Source of the DNA: Ostrinia nubilalis
Lineage: Eukaryota; Arthropoda; Insecta; Lepidoptera; Crambidae
NCBI RefSeq assembly: GCF_963855985.1
Contig: NC_087107.1
Location: 3,534,001 to 3,598,000, forward strand
Length of the DNA: 64,000 bases
Direction of reading: 5' to 3'
The notes under the pieces were generated by a model. It was not told the DNA's origin. It ran no database searches and worked only from the letters and a program-made list of their open reading frames with translations. The position numbers and the translations under genes were made by a program. Below, in pieces: positions 1 to 10,087 of the stretch (position 1 is the stretch's first letter; every line of letters begins with the position of its first letter).

Positions 1-356
1 TAGCACACCAGGCATTTTTGATGCCAAATAGCTCTTACTTAAAATGCGATGCTAAGCTTTCAGTGTCAATTGTCAAATTCCTGTAACTATCGTCAGAATT
101 CCTCTGCCACGGAAATTTGACCTCAATGGCACCTGATGTTGAGTGAGATGCAATCTAGGATGGTAAGTACAGTATCTGCCCAGAATCTCGCCTTCAAAAG
201 ACAGGAAAGAGAGCAGCAGGCAGCGAATTCCAAGAAGGCTTGGAAAGAGTTATCGAAACGCTTGAAATGTCGAATACTGTCTTAAAAAGAATCATAGCAT
301 TGTTCTAAATTCCCAACTTAAATAGCAAAGCAATGGAAAATTATTTATTTACTCAC

Positions 357-383
357 AATGCAGTTCTTGCATCCTGTAGAAGC
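357..383 (-). CDS. Candidate 27-nt micro-exon, possibly second exon of the gene starting near 1.48 kb
   Basis: On the minus strand a pyrimidine-ending AG precedes 27 nt that read ASTGCKNCI, followed by the consensus donor GTGAGT. The length is a multiple of three and starts in phase 0, matching the phase-0 donor of the signal-peptide exon at 1350-1403, so the join MTWIVAFGLLAVFGGVHS to ASTGCKNCI would be in frame. Two cysteines would suit a secreted peptide. No family is recognised and no later exon could be followed before the window edge. A chance match to splice consensus is quite possible. Confidence 0.22.
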
Positions 384-650
384 CTGAAACAAAATATATA
401 AAATAGATCGTAGTTATGTTATTGTTTAAACTTAAACTAAAACAATAAGAAATAACAAGGACATTAGCGTTATAATGGCAACTGTTTAATCAGTTTGTAT
501 ACTGGAAGATTTATTACAGTGTTTGCAAGCATTCTTTCTTTGTATCGCCTGTTTTTGTACCTACGTCATCATATCGGGGATCTAAGTTATTAATTTATGC
601 TTAAAAATATTCCTAAATATATTTCTTTAGAGATTAGCTGTATAGGATTT

Positions 651-755
651 ATGCCCGTTTTCACCATCAAACCTTAATTTTTAAGTGACCCCTATGAAAA
701 CAAAATTACTGTTATGGGTCACTTAAAAAATAGGGATTGATGGTAAAACGGGCAT
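651..755. mobile_element. Palindromic MITE, family I
   Basis: The stretch begins ATGCCCGTTTTCACCATCAA and ends in its near-exact reverse complement, with a second inner inverted pair around AAGTGACCC. Partial copies of the same family occur at 9806-9845 and 49890-49949. There is no coding capacity. Confidence 0.7.
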
Positions 756-887
756 TAGTCTCTTACAGAATTGACTAGGTACTGTGGGTAGATGGATATT
801 TTCACTAAGAAGTAGCAAAAATGATCTACATTGAAAAAAACACTCGCTAAAAATGTAAAGTCCAATAATAATTATCATTAACATTAT

Positions 888-1060
888 CTTGTAACTAGCG
901 GCCGCCCGCGACTTCGTACGCGTGGATCCCGTTTTACCCCCTTAGGAGTAGAGTTTCGTAAAATCCTTTCTTAGCGGATGCCTACGTCATACCTACTACG
1001 TCTACCTGCATGCCAAATTTCAGCCCGATCCGTCCACCCATAGTTACGCCACTAGAAACT
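888..1060 (-). mobile_element. Degraded Helitron-like (Lep1-type) fragment
   Basis: The segment starts AACTAGCGGCCGCCCGCGAC and carries the 'cgcgacttcgtacgcg' core that recurs at about 26.5 kb and 45.85 kb in this window. These units normally end AAGCTAGT. The family name is from memory of lepidopteran repeats and is tentative. Confidence 0.4.
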
Positions 1061-1168
1061 GGTGTCCTTAGTGTCTAAAGCAGCAAGAAATCCAACGGCA
1101 GCCGATGCAGCGTTTGCAACAGCTGATAGTAACTGGTGTCTTTAAGGACTAATATCACTCAAACTTAC

Positions 1169-1222
1169 AGAATGCACTCCCCCAAACACAGCCAGAAGTC
1201 CAAACGCTACTATCCACGTCAT
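1169..1222 (-). CDS. Second copy of signal-peptide exon
   Basis: This is the downstream tandem copy of the 18-codon exon at 1350-1403, with identical translation (MTWIVAFGLLAVFGGVHS) and an intact donor. It lies one 181-bp unit farther from the TATA box. No separate promoter is seen, so it may be skipped, used as an alternative start, or inert. Confidence 0.35.
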
Positions 1223-1349
1223 CACTCGTCCCGGTGGCACACGCAGCGGCAAGCGAAGCAGCAGGATATCCAACGGCAGCAGTTGCAGCGCTTGTAACAG
1301 CTAAGTCCAGAAACTAGTGTCTTTAAGGTCTAATATCACTCAAACTTAC

Positions 1350-1403
1350 AGAATGCACTCCCCCAAACACAGCCAGAAGTCCAAACGCTACTATCCACGT
1401 CAT
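1350..1403 (-). CDS. First coding exon encoding a signal peptide; gene unidentified
   Basis: An ATG at 1403 opens 18 codons, MTWIVAFGLLAVFGGVHS, a textbook hydrophobic signal sequence. It ends exactly at a consensus donor (GTAAGTTT) in phase 0. A TATA motif lies about 110 nt upstream. This fits the first exon of a secreted protein gene running leftwards out of, or towards the edge of, the window; the 27-nt candidate exon at 357-383 is phase-compatible. The product is not recognised. The oddity is that the exon with its flanks is tandemly duplicated. Confidence 0.45.
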
Positions 1404-1479
1404 CACTCGTCCCGGTGGCACACGCAGCGGCAAGCGAAACAGCAGGATATCCAACGGCAGCCGATGCAGCGCTTACAAG

Positions 1480-1520
1480 AACAGCCGCGCGCGCAGCCGT
1501 GCCCGCCGTGTTTTATACGA
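1480..1520 (-). promoter_or_regulatory. Candidate TATA promoter of the signal-peptide gene
   Basis: The minus strand reads GTATAAAA at 1518-1511. A start site about 30 nt further on (near 1480) would give a leader of roughly 80 nt before the ATG at 1403. The surroundings are GC-rich and the following tandem unit lacks the TATA motif. Confidence 0.4.
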
Positions 1521-2643
1521 GCGCGCATTACGAAGCAAAGGTAAGGCCGCTACTATTGTTCCGGAAAGCTTGAGTGAGTTTCTAGTGAGTTATTTTGCTA
1601 AGAATTTGGTTTTGTATACCTGAAAAATAGTTTGTTTATAATGTAATGGCACGAGTTAACAGGCATTTGAGCAAGCTCTACTATAGCATTTACGAATGAG
1701 ATGGCTCTCATGAGCCCAAGCCAATACTAGGTAGACCCATATATTTTATTTATCCACAAACAACGGAGAAGCTCTTGGCCTTAGCCATATCACCTTAATG
1801 GAAATTGATTAAAAACTAAAATTTATTTTAAAGATCTAATAAACGCTACCAGTAGGTAAATGAAACTATTTTTAGGGAGAGTCGTTAGAGACAAATTATT
1901 TGAAACTGCTTTTTCCTACCATTAATACTGTGAGAATAGCTCATTTTTCTAAGGAGATATTAAAACGTAAATAATCAGCAGGAACAGAGTAAACGAGGAT
2001 GTACCATCGAGACCATGACAATGAGTGTGCTGTGTCGCATATTAATTGCACAGCATAAGTTATCAGTTTTTCTTCCTTTGTGTGAATGTTTCTATCTTTT
2101 TTACCACATGAATGTTGTTTTTGTGCCTTTTTTGATACATTCACTGCGACACCATGGTAGGGGCCACATAATTATGATAGTAACAACACGCTTTGTTTAC
2201 AGTCGTCGGCGGACGCTGTCCCATAACATCGGTCACTCGCCAAATATTCAGCATTGTCTCCATTATTTACAATTGCGAACCTAAACTTCGACCATCTACA
2301 TCAATAGTCGTTGACCGAGCGTCAACATTCAAGCAATTTTGGGGTAATTATGAAATTAGGAGGTTGTTTCACTACTTGTTCATTCGATGAGTGATAGTTT
2401 GTCAAAAAAATACTTAAAATTCGAAGAATACTCACCGTTACCACTAAAATATTTTTTTCGCTTTATTCTTTAAAATTTTAGAAAGGTTTTTCCGTGAATA
2501 TTACCTACATGGATATCTTGTTTTCAATTACTTAGCCGCTTTAAAACTTGTTGTTTTACATGATGATCTGAAAGAGAAACATCCATAAATGAAAAATTAT
2601 TCTGAAAATAAGTAATTGATCAAAGCCATTTCTTTAAGAAAAA

Positions 2644-2695
2644 CGGCCAAGTGCGTGTCTTGCCACGCGCAATGTAGAGTTTCGTACTTAGTTGT
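2644..2695. mobile_element. Terminus of the 'ggccaagtgcgtgtc' TIR element
   Basis: The sequence GGCCAAGTGCGTGTCTTGCC and what follows match the left end of the element at 40631-41374. Only one end is visible here. Confidence 0.5.
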
Positions 2696-2769
2696 CGGTC
2701 GTTACAATTCAACTCTCGTTTCAACCAAGTAGTCACAACGTAGTAGTTTTCTACGTTTTTCGCTTCATA

Positions 2770-3035
2770 GTCCACACAGCAGGATTAGCAAGCTGAAGTG
2801 GCAATGGGCAGGGCACATATTACGCAGAACTGACGGCCGATGGGGCAGCAAGGTTCTGGAATGGAGGCCGCGTACCGGAAAACGCAGCGTGGGACGTCCA
2901 TCTACTACAAGGTGGACCGACGACATCGTAAAGGTAGCAGGGAAGCGCTGGACGCAGGCCGCTACCAATCGATCAACGTGGAAAGCATTAGGGGAGGCCT
3001 ATGTTCAGCAGTGGACGTCCTATGGCTGAAATGAT
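2770..3035 (+). mobile_element. RTE-type LINE 3' end (5'-truncated)
   Basis: The plus strand encodes the C-terminal tail of a non-LTR reverse transcriptase, with a WQWAGHILRRTDGRWGSKVL-type stretch, then WTDDIVKVAGKRWTQAA and EAYVQQWTSYG, ending in a short ATG/ATGATG tail. The same tail occurs at 17605-18000, 36101-36250, 56520-56705, 59445-59650 and 60965-61133. The piece is truncated at its 5' end and is not functional. Confidence 0.75.
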
Positions 3036-3039
3036 GATG

Positions 3040-3895
3040 AGTAAACATATCGGAGGCGGTGCATGCAGACGTTAGAAAGCGGGAAAGAAAACCAAGGAAC
3101 TTCGCGTTTTTTTTGCTCCTGGCTCTTCATTTTATCTTAAAACTGTCTGGTAGTCAAGTACTTAAGAAAGTGCCCTTACTTTTGCGACTGGTCGAAGCGG
3201 TCCATGCAGACGCTGGAAGACGGACAAGTGGGCTTCGCAGTGGCTCCTTTGGCTCTTCCGTCTGTTGTCAGCTACTTAAGTACTCTACCCCTGATTGTCA
3301 GCTACTTACGTAAGTAAGTAGCTACCCTCACTTTTGCGATTAGTCGAGAGGGTGCATGCAGACGCTAGAATACGGGCAAGTGGGCTTCGGAATGTTTTTA
3401 CTTACTTAGAGCACTTCTGGGAAGTGGTAAGGGGGCCCTGAAGCTACTTATGTGCTTACTTTTGCGACTGATCGAGGAGGTGCATGCAGATGCTGGAAGG
3501 CGGGAGAGGGAACTCCGTCCTTTTTTACTTTTGTCTCCTATCCTTTAATATTTTGACCCCTATGGATCAGCTATTAAAGTATCCTTACTTTTGCGACTGG
3601 TCGAGGCGGTGCATGAGAAAATAAAGATGCTGGAAGGCGGGAGAGGGAACTCCGTCCTTTTTTACTTTTGTCTCTTCTATCCTTTAATATTTTGACCCCT
3701 ATGAGCCAGCTATTTATGTAAATATCCTTACTTTTGCGACTGGTCGAGGCGGTGCATGCAGACGCTGGAAGGCGGGAGAGGGAACTCCGTACTTTTTTAC
3801 TATTGGCTCTTCTATCCTTTAATATTGTTGACCCCTATGAGCCAGCTATTTATGTAAATATACTTACTTTTGTGACTGGTCGAGGCGGTGCATGC
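3040..3895 (-). repeat. Tandem array (about 130-bp units) carrying an exon 3' end and donor
   Basis: At least six units repeat the motif 'acttttgcgactggtcgagg' followed by 'cggtgcatgcagacg'. On the minus strand each unit reads as the last 11-12 codons of the exon at 3868-4002 (V-C-M-H-R-L-D-Q-S-Q), immediately followed by GTAAGG or GTAAGT. Several units also carry CTTCCAG just before the exon piece, so a mini-exon with both splice signals exists in each. The array lies on the downstream side of the authentic exon, the same geometry as the arrays at 14.9-16.2 kb and 21-25 kb. Confidence 0.75.
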
Positions 3896-4002
3896 AGACG
3901 GAGGAGGGGGGCCGCGGGGGCCGCGCGGGACAGGCGCGCTGCAGCACGCAGGGCGCGAGCCCCACGGCTAGCAGCGCCGTCACCGCCACCTGCGTCAACA
4001 TG
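3868..4002 (-). CDS. Candidate exon with signal-peptide-like start; gene unidentified
   Basis: The minus strand has a long pyrimidine tract ending CTTCCAG, then C-ATG opening MLTQVAVTALLAVGLAPCVL followed by an Arg/Pro/Cys-rich stretch and HRLDQSQ. It ends at the strong donor GTAAGTA. The coding part is 44 codons plus 2 nt. The hydrophobic start suggests a secreted protein whose ATG lies just inside the second exon. GC content is far above the flanks. A different reading frame through the same exon is also open, so the frame is an inference. The next exon was not found. Confidence 0.4.
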
Positions 4003-4299
4003 CTGGAAGAAAGAGAAGGAAGAAGTAATAAGTAGACAAGGAAGAAAGAGAAAGAAAGAAATCTGTGACTTTATACAAAAAGGAAGGACAAGAGGTGGTG
4101 GTAGAAAGAAAATTATTTGGCAATAAGCATTTTTAAGCCAACTCGTATGGTTGGGCTCGATAGCGTCAGTGTGGGGAATATAGGCTAAGTTCTTCATTTG
4201 CCTTTGGTAAAATAAGGAGGGACGTGCTCCTCTAGTGGAGGTTAACGAAGTCATTATAATCATCATCAAGTCATTTAGTCTCTACTATAGAAATACAAA

Positions 4300-4462
4300 T
4301 ACAACGACCCTCTTCAATTGCGGCGTGAGGAGTTGCCTCTGATGACACTTCCCACGCTGCAGCTGGTCAGACGTAACGGAGAAGCCCGATTTTCACATAT
4401 GCCTTGGTCGCCTCTTACGACATCCACGGGAAGAGTGGGCGTGGTCATGTCATATCCTACTT
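4300..4462 (-). mobile_element. Degraded SINE/LINE-tail fragment related to the 38.4 and 48.7 kb units
   Basis: The run 'gtcgcctcttacgacatcca' followed by 'cgggaagagtgggcg' corresponds, in minus orientation, to the start of the 250-bp units at 38417-38667 and 48640-48887. It is diverged and incomplete. Confidence 0.45.
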
Positions 4463-4929
4463 TGTTCTAACCACACACGTTTAAGCGATACAAAAACTTA
4501 CAAAAAGACATTAATAAATCTTACCTAAGTATTTACTTCTCGAACAATGTTGACTGGAAGTGCTTGAACTCATAGTAGCTGTTGATGCTGATCGGATTCG
4601 CGAACCACAACATATTGACGGGAACAAAACAATTTCACAAAAAAACGGGAAAAATTCACCGACATGCAGACGCACGGTTTGACATTAATGACAAGAGATT
4701 TAGTTTTATAGAACGGTTTAGATTTTAGAAGAATAATTTATGATTGCTCTAAAAAGGTGTTACTTGAAATAATAGAGTCGCTGGTCGCTGCACACTTTTG
4801 TCATAGCTTTTGGTGATGAACAAGTAGAGGTTTTTTTACAACTTTGTAATGTGATCAATTTTTTGTTTGTACACTTACCTATTGTTGGTGTATGGGGTCC
4901 TCCTTTAGTTCAGAGGTTAATGAGTGAGT

Positions 4930-5617
4930 TTGGGCTGACAGAGCTACTATAGGAGCCGCTCGACGGAAACTACTCCAAAGTCAACGCCTTGCATTGATTT
5001 TTCTTTGCAAAGCTTACAGAACTGTGAGCACGGAGGCTCTGCCAGTCCTGGCTGGTGTACTGCCGGTCGACTTAGAGGTACAAAAGCGTGCGGCTATGTA
5101 CTTCGCATCAAGGGAAAATATAACCTCAGATTTCTTAAATAGCCGCGATCGTTCTAAAATAAGTCGATTATTTGATTCCCGAGAAGTCGTTGAAGAAGAT
5201 TTACTTAATGAATGGCAAAAAAGATGGGATACGTCAGTCAAAGGACGTCACTTATATAAATTCTTCCCGAATGTACGCGAACGTCTAACTAGGCGATGGT
5301 TAGAAATCGACCATTGCTCGTCGCAGTTCCTCACGGGACATGGCAACTTTAAACATAAACTTCACGAATTCAAACTAGTTCCGTCTCCTTTTTGCGAGTG
5401 TTCCACTGATGATGTCAGACATGAGCAGTCTGCCCATCATATCTTGTGGGAGTGTGATCTTTGGAAACATGAACGTGATATAATGCTTAATTCAATACAA
5501 CATACATCTGTTTCCGCAATTTATTACACCGATCTTGTCGCGACAAGGAAAAATTTCCGTGCTTTTAAGCGATTTTGTGAAAAATATTATTGGCAGGTAG
5601 TTGCTAATTGCTCATAA
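4930..5617 (+). pseudogene. C-terminal fragment of a non-LTR retrotransposon ORF2 (R1/jockey-like)
   Basis: An open frame of about 229 codons runs in from the left without a start codon. It reads AARRKLLQSQRLALIFLCKA and then YRTVSTEALPVLAGVLPVDL, typical of the region after the reverse transcriptase in R1-like LINEs, where 'lAGVLPldL' is common. The C-terminal part carries the usual Cys-x-Cys ... His ... Cys cluster (FCECS, HEQSAHHILWECDLW). The reverse transcriptase and endonuclease are missing, so this is a 5'-truncated copy. The frame itself is intact to the stop, which suggests a fairly recent insertion. Confidence 0.8.
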
Positions 5618-5789
5618 GATAGGCCCCCTTAATTTAATTTATTGTCCGTGGTGCATAATCTTTTCTTAAAGGTTTTAAACCTTTGTTTGTCACCTGTCAT
5701 CCGCTTTGCAATGGAGGGAAGTCGAACCTTAATTTCGAACTCCTCCTATGTTCTTCTGATTAATTTCGTTGCGGGTCCAATGACAGTTT

Positions 5790-5905
5790 AACTTTCCCCC
5801 GGGACAAACTTGACCTTCATTGGTTGGGTTTTTGTGGCGGTCAAGCTGTAGATCCTGGCTACACAGGAGTTGCAGTGGTGGGAACGAGAGGTGGGAATAG
5901 TCCCG
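5790..5905 (+). repeat. Dispersed repeat A, copy 1
   Basis: The sequence 'ggcggtcaagctgtagatcc' followed by 'aggagttgcagtggtgg' recurs at 34835-34930 in the same orientation and at 8405-8492 inverted. It resembles the 3' untranslated end of a LINE. No coding potential is seen. Confidence 0.6.
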
Positions 5906-6034
5906 AGGTTAATGAGTGAGCCTCTATCGGTTCAGAGGTTTACGGGTTTGATTCTCAAGTGTTCAATGTAAAATAACTTTGCGTATTTATTCTCAGTTCC
6001 AAGTTGGACATTTCAGTATGTGCCTGTTCGAAAA

Positions 6035-6240
6035 ATATGTCGGATTAGATCAAAATCAAAAATATTTGAAAACAAGTGGCACTTATGAACGTCAAAATAT
6101 AGTAAATAATAAAAAAAAAGGTTGCCCTTATGGGGCACTTTACTCCTTATCTTTTGGGCCCTACCAGCGCTTCGAGACATACATATGGCAAGTGCTGAGA
6201 AGAAACGCCGGAATTACGCCAGGAATTATCTAACGGCAAA
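6035..6240 (+). repeat. Dispersed repeat B, copy 1
   Basis: The segment 'gtggcacttatgaacgtcaa' through 'cttttgggccctaccagcgc' recurs in inverted orientation at 25770-25935 with matching order. It is probably a SINE or LINE end. Confidence 0.6.
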
Positions 6241-9199
6241 AATAACCAAATTCAAGTACATCAAATGATGCCATCTAAGATAGTTGCTTTTTTCAAGAGT
6301 TAAGTAAATCAAGATATTTCAATAAGTTAGAGGTTAAACAATTTTTAAAATAATACACAACATAACTTCCAAACGTAACTCCAATATATTTCAAATCTTT
6401 TTGTCCCTTAATCTAATTACACATTATATTCACAAATATTAATTAAGTAGTATCTACCTACTTACCATAAAATTGAATTCAATGTTTTCAAAATATAATT
6501 TTCTAACACATTTTATGTAAATAAGTAGTTTTATTTCAATCTGTACCAGATTGTGCGGGTAATTGCATATTTATTCAATAGAAAGGATTAATAATTGTAG
6601 AAACTCATTCATCACCTAAAACTATGGTACAAATTGAAGGAAAAATTGAAATGTAAAAATTTGGGCAGAAAGAATATCCGCAGTAAAAATAAAATACATC
6701 ACGATAAACATAATCACATATAAATAATACCTTTATGTATAGTATAAACTTGTACAGATGTACATACACTCTTACAATCACAATGAAAAAAACTTTGGTA
6801 GATGAATACATAAATAATTTAAAAGTATTTAAATGATTAAAATGTTGCATATTAATTATGTATAACTTGGTGCACAACTTAAATATTATGCCACAATAGG
6901 GTCTTAATTTTCGGTATCTGTAATAAGTATTATGATATTTTAGTTTCGAAGATGGTATTTACAAACCTTACACGTAGAAAATAATCAAAAATAGAGATTG
7001 TGTGTCCCTCTCGCTAATACGGAACGTAAAGAACGAGATAGCAGATATTGCGATCACACACCTTTTAAGATGCGGGTAACCGTATTTTATTGAGCTACAA
7101 ATTAATATTCGATAAGTAATTAATTCAATAATTGATATCCGTTCAAATACTGGGGTTATTATGTATTTTAATATGTACACTATATTTGAAATATTCGAGA
7201 GTTTACTTTAAAATATAGTGAATAGAGTTCACTTTTCCTACTTACATCTAAAACATTCATTTCTCAACTCTATTTACAAATGCATAAGTATCAGCCAGAG
7301 ATGGGCAACATTTTGGTAAAATCACAAAATCGAGCCCGATTTAAGTCTAAAATAAAATATTTTTAAACATAAAAATCACTTAAATATTGCCGACCTCTGC
7401 TCGATACGAAAATAAGTATCAATACATTTTATTATTAACTATACATTAATTGCACAGAGAAAGATAAGTGACATTCACAACTCTGATTTCTTCCAATCTA
7501 GCTATCAAATAAATCTAAGATTTCACACGAAATCTGGAACAATTTAAGAATTTTTTTTTGGATCGAAAAGTATCTCACGATTCGATGCATACTTCAAATG
7601 TGTTAACACGTTCATAACAATTACATTTGGCAACGAACACCGTGAACGATGATCACATAAGCTTTTACAGGCATAATACATAACTGGGTGTAAGGTTGCC
7701 AGATCTAAAAACACAACAAAAGACGCACTCGGTGCTTAATTTGCCCGGACATTTTACACTAAAAGTTTATTTATTTATTTATTAGGTACACCAACAAAAG
7801 TTGGACATACTCCACTACATTATGTGCTAGGTATATGCCTGTAATAATCAAACTCACACTAACAATAAGACGATATCTTGGAAAATAATCTAAGATGCAA
7901 TTTAGAAATAGCCATTCGTCAACCTACCGGTTAGCTCATTGTACTGTCCAAAAAGAGATACAACACTAAACAATTTTGAACAGTCAGTTTCCAAGGTAAA
8001 GCTCTGTTTTGTAAGAATAGCGGTGCCGTAATTTAGCGGCCGCTTTAATGCGTCGAATGTGTTTTCTCATTTCTGTAACGTCATATGACCGGATTGACGT
8101 CACTGGACTTTACATATTAAAAGGTACTGTAGACAAACGTAGTCGAACTATCGATATAACGCTTGCAAAATAACTGCAACGCTATCCTAGTAAACCAGAG
8201 CTTAGAACATACCTATGACTAGACCGAGTTTTAACCGTAGGCCTTCAATACACACATTGACAAACAATCTCGCTTGCGTACTCATAAGTTGAAGTTTCGA
8301 CGCTTCTGCCAATGGATTCTACGTTGGAGGTAACACCTCTTGAATATCCATATTAAGATCTGAAGAATCTGAGAATATTATATGGGGCAACTTTGTTATT
8401 CATAGCAATAATCACCACTGCAACTCTTGAATATCTAGGATCTACTTATAGTTTGGCCGCCAATGAAACCTAACCAGTGAAGGTTCAGTACCCTCGAAGG
8501 TTAGTTGTTTCCCATTAACTTGGATTTGAGGAGCGTCGAAACTACAATCCATGACTGTAAACTGCTGGTCCCATCAATAAAAGTTACACTGAAAATATTC
8601 CAGTCTCTAAAGATACGGTCATATCATTTAAGCATTATTATTTTTTTTATATTATGCTTAGAGATGTGCCGTTTAAAGAAAATTTACCAATTCGGTAAAT
8701 ACCAACTAACTATGCTACCGGTATTCCCCGTATGCTTTACTAAAATAATAAATATCGTCATTAACAGCAATGACAGTATTTTAAATAGAAATACAGCCTG
8801 ACTGAATTTTATTCTTTATTCTATACTTCAAGAATTTCATTTTACGGTTTAGACATAATCGTAAAGATACAAGGCAAAAAAATAATAGTAAATAAGTAGT
8901 AGGTACATAAATAAAATCGGTACGTTATTTTGTCGTTTTCAAAGTCAATAATGTATCCTTAAGAAGTAAATTATAAGAAAGATTCACACCAAAAATATCT
9001 ATAGAGATAAAAGTAAAATGCTGTATTCGATATGTAACATGGTTTACTATTCTTATCTTGCACATTTATTAATTTATTGTTAAAATGCATTATTCATTTA
9101 AAACTACCTAAAATAAAGTAAGTGTGCCAAACAGTATGGATAAAATATTTTGTCAAACAACTGTCATGAGTGTGTCACATTTTTCAAATCAAATCAAAA
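6241..9199. other. Stretch without recognisable genes
   Basis: AT-rich DNA with no ORF that resembles a protein and no splice-bounded exon I trust. It contains the inverted copy of repeat A at 8405-8492. It is the 3' flank of the transporter gene; a TTTATT (AATAAA on the minus strand) at 9200-9205 is one possible polyadenylation signal. Confidence 0.5.
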
Positions 9200-9239
9200 T
9201 TTATTTGCTTGTCACATGAAGGTAAGGGCTCTTACACTT

Positions 9240-9373
9240 AAGGTTCGGCAAAACCAACGCGATCACACGCGATCAGCCGGCGTGCAGCGATGGCGACCAG
9301 ACTTAAATGCATTGATCGCCATCGCTGCACGCCGGATGATCGCATGTGATCGCGTTGGTTTGGCCGAACCTTT
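9240..9373. mobile_element. Palindromic MITE, family II
   Basis: The segment starts AAGGTTCGGCAAAACCAACG and ends in its near-complement, with long inner complementarity (GATCGC and GCCGGCGTGCAGCGATGGCG). It folds into one hairpin of about 130 nt. Confidence 0.75.
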
Positions 9374-9524
9374 ATACGATACGACGTCACTTTGTGCTAC
9401 GCAGCATCATTTCATGATCGTCGCAACGTGACACGCACGACACAACGCCGATACGGTGTCGCAGTATTATTTAATTGAATCCTATCGTATCGCGTATCTT
9501 GTTTAAGTACAGATAACGACACAT

Positions 9525-9602
9525 TAGGCTAAACATTATGGCATCTTATGCAGTTGTAATAGATGTCATTTTGCAACAAAACTTTAGTCTGATGTGTTGT
9601 CG
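9525..9602. repeat. Dispersed repeat C, copy 1
   Basis: The run 'cagttgtaatagatgtcatt' plus 'ttgcaacaaaactttagtctg' matches 25975-26052, directly next to a transporter exon donor, and more weakly 56028-56080. Confidence 0.5.
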
Positions 9603-9805
9603 ACTGTGTATGTGACGTCCTGTACTACGTACAGCGCGCACAGATGACTTTTTGTCACCGTGACAGTAATCCTCTTTTACACTTTCATAAAGACAAAAAG
9701 AGAACATAGCTCTTATTCTTATTTATGGAGAAACATACTGTCACGAGAAAAGTCATCCGTGCGCGCGCGCCTTAAGAACACATAAATGAATTTCGTTTTC
9801 ATATG

Positions 9806-9845
9806 TGTCACTTAAAAATTAGGCATTGATGGTGAAAACGGGCAT
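9806..9845. mobile_element. Half copy of MITE family I
   Basis: The sequence CACTTAAAAATTAGGCATTG followed by ATGGTGAAAACGGGCAT matches the right half of 651-755. It lies in the presumed 3' UTR or flank of the transporter gene. Confidence 0.55.
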
Positions 9846-9934
9846 GACCCTCTCCGTGCAAAATTTTAAACTGTCGTTACACGCTGACCTGTTTTTAAGT
9901 CGCACCCACCTGGCACCGAACCTCGAACCCGCCG

Positions 9935-10087
9935 CTATGCGTGAACTTCTCTTTGTCTGCGTGCGCGCAGCCGTCGTCGGCAGTAGACTCGTAATAACGC
10001 CGCCGCGAACACCAGCGCCACGCCCGCGCACCCGCCCAGCGACACCACGTGACCGTAGACGGCACATGATAGGAGGATTGACACCGC
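9935..10087 (-). CDS. sll: Transporter terminal coding exon (exon h, copy A)
   Basis: The acceptor CTCCAG at 10093-10088 is followed by [20 protein letters not shown], a hydrophobic stretch, then [20 protein letters not shown] and TAG at 9937-9935. Phase 0 matches the upstream exon ending TLRQ. This is the copy farthest from exon g and the only one with the full [14 protein letters not shown] tail, so I take it as the ancestral last exon. Which of the copies A-G is actually spliced cannot be told from sequence. Confidence 0.75.
   Translation of the reverse strand, partial: AVSILLSCAVYGHVVSLGGCAGVALVFAAALLRVYCRRRLRARRQREVHA

Larger units (their letters stand above)
1078..1500 (-). repeat. Tandem duplication (about 181-bp unit) carrying a first exon
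   Basis: Two full units and a third partial unit repeat the same 181-bp sequence. Each full unit contains the same short reading frame MTWIVAFGLLAVFGGVHS followed by the donor GTAAGTTT, so the duplicated block is a first coding exon with its 5' leader and the start of the intron. The units are almost identical, which indicates a recent duplication. Confidence 0.75.

Noticed and set aside
1317..1544. 75-codon plus-strand ORF rich in Gln, Arg and Pro
   Set aside because: It is antisense to the duplicated signal-peptide exon and its TATA region, with no splice or family support.
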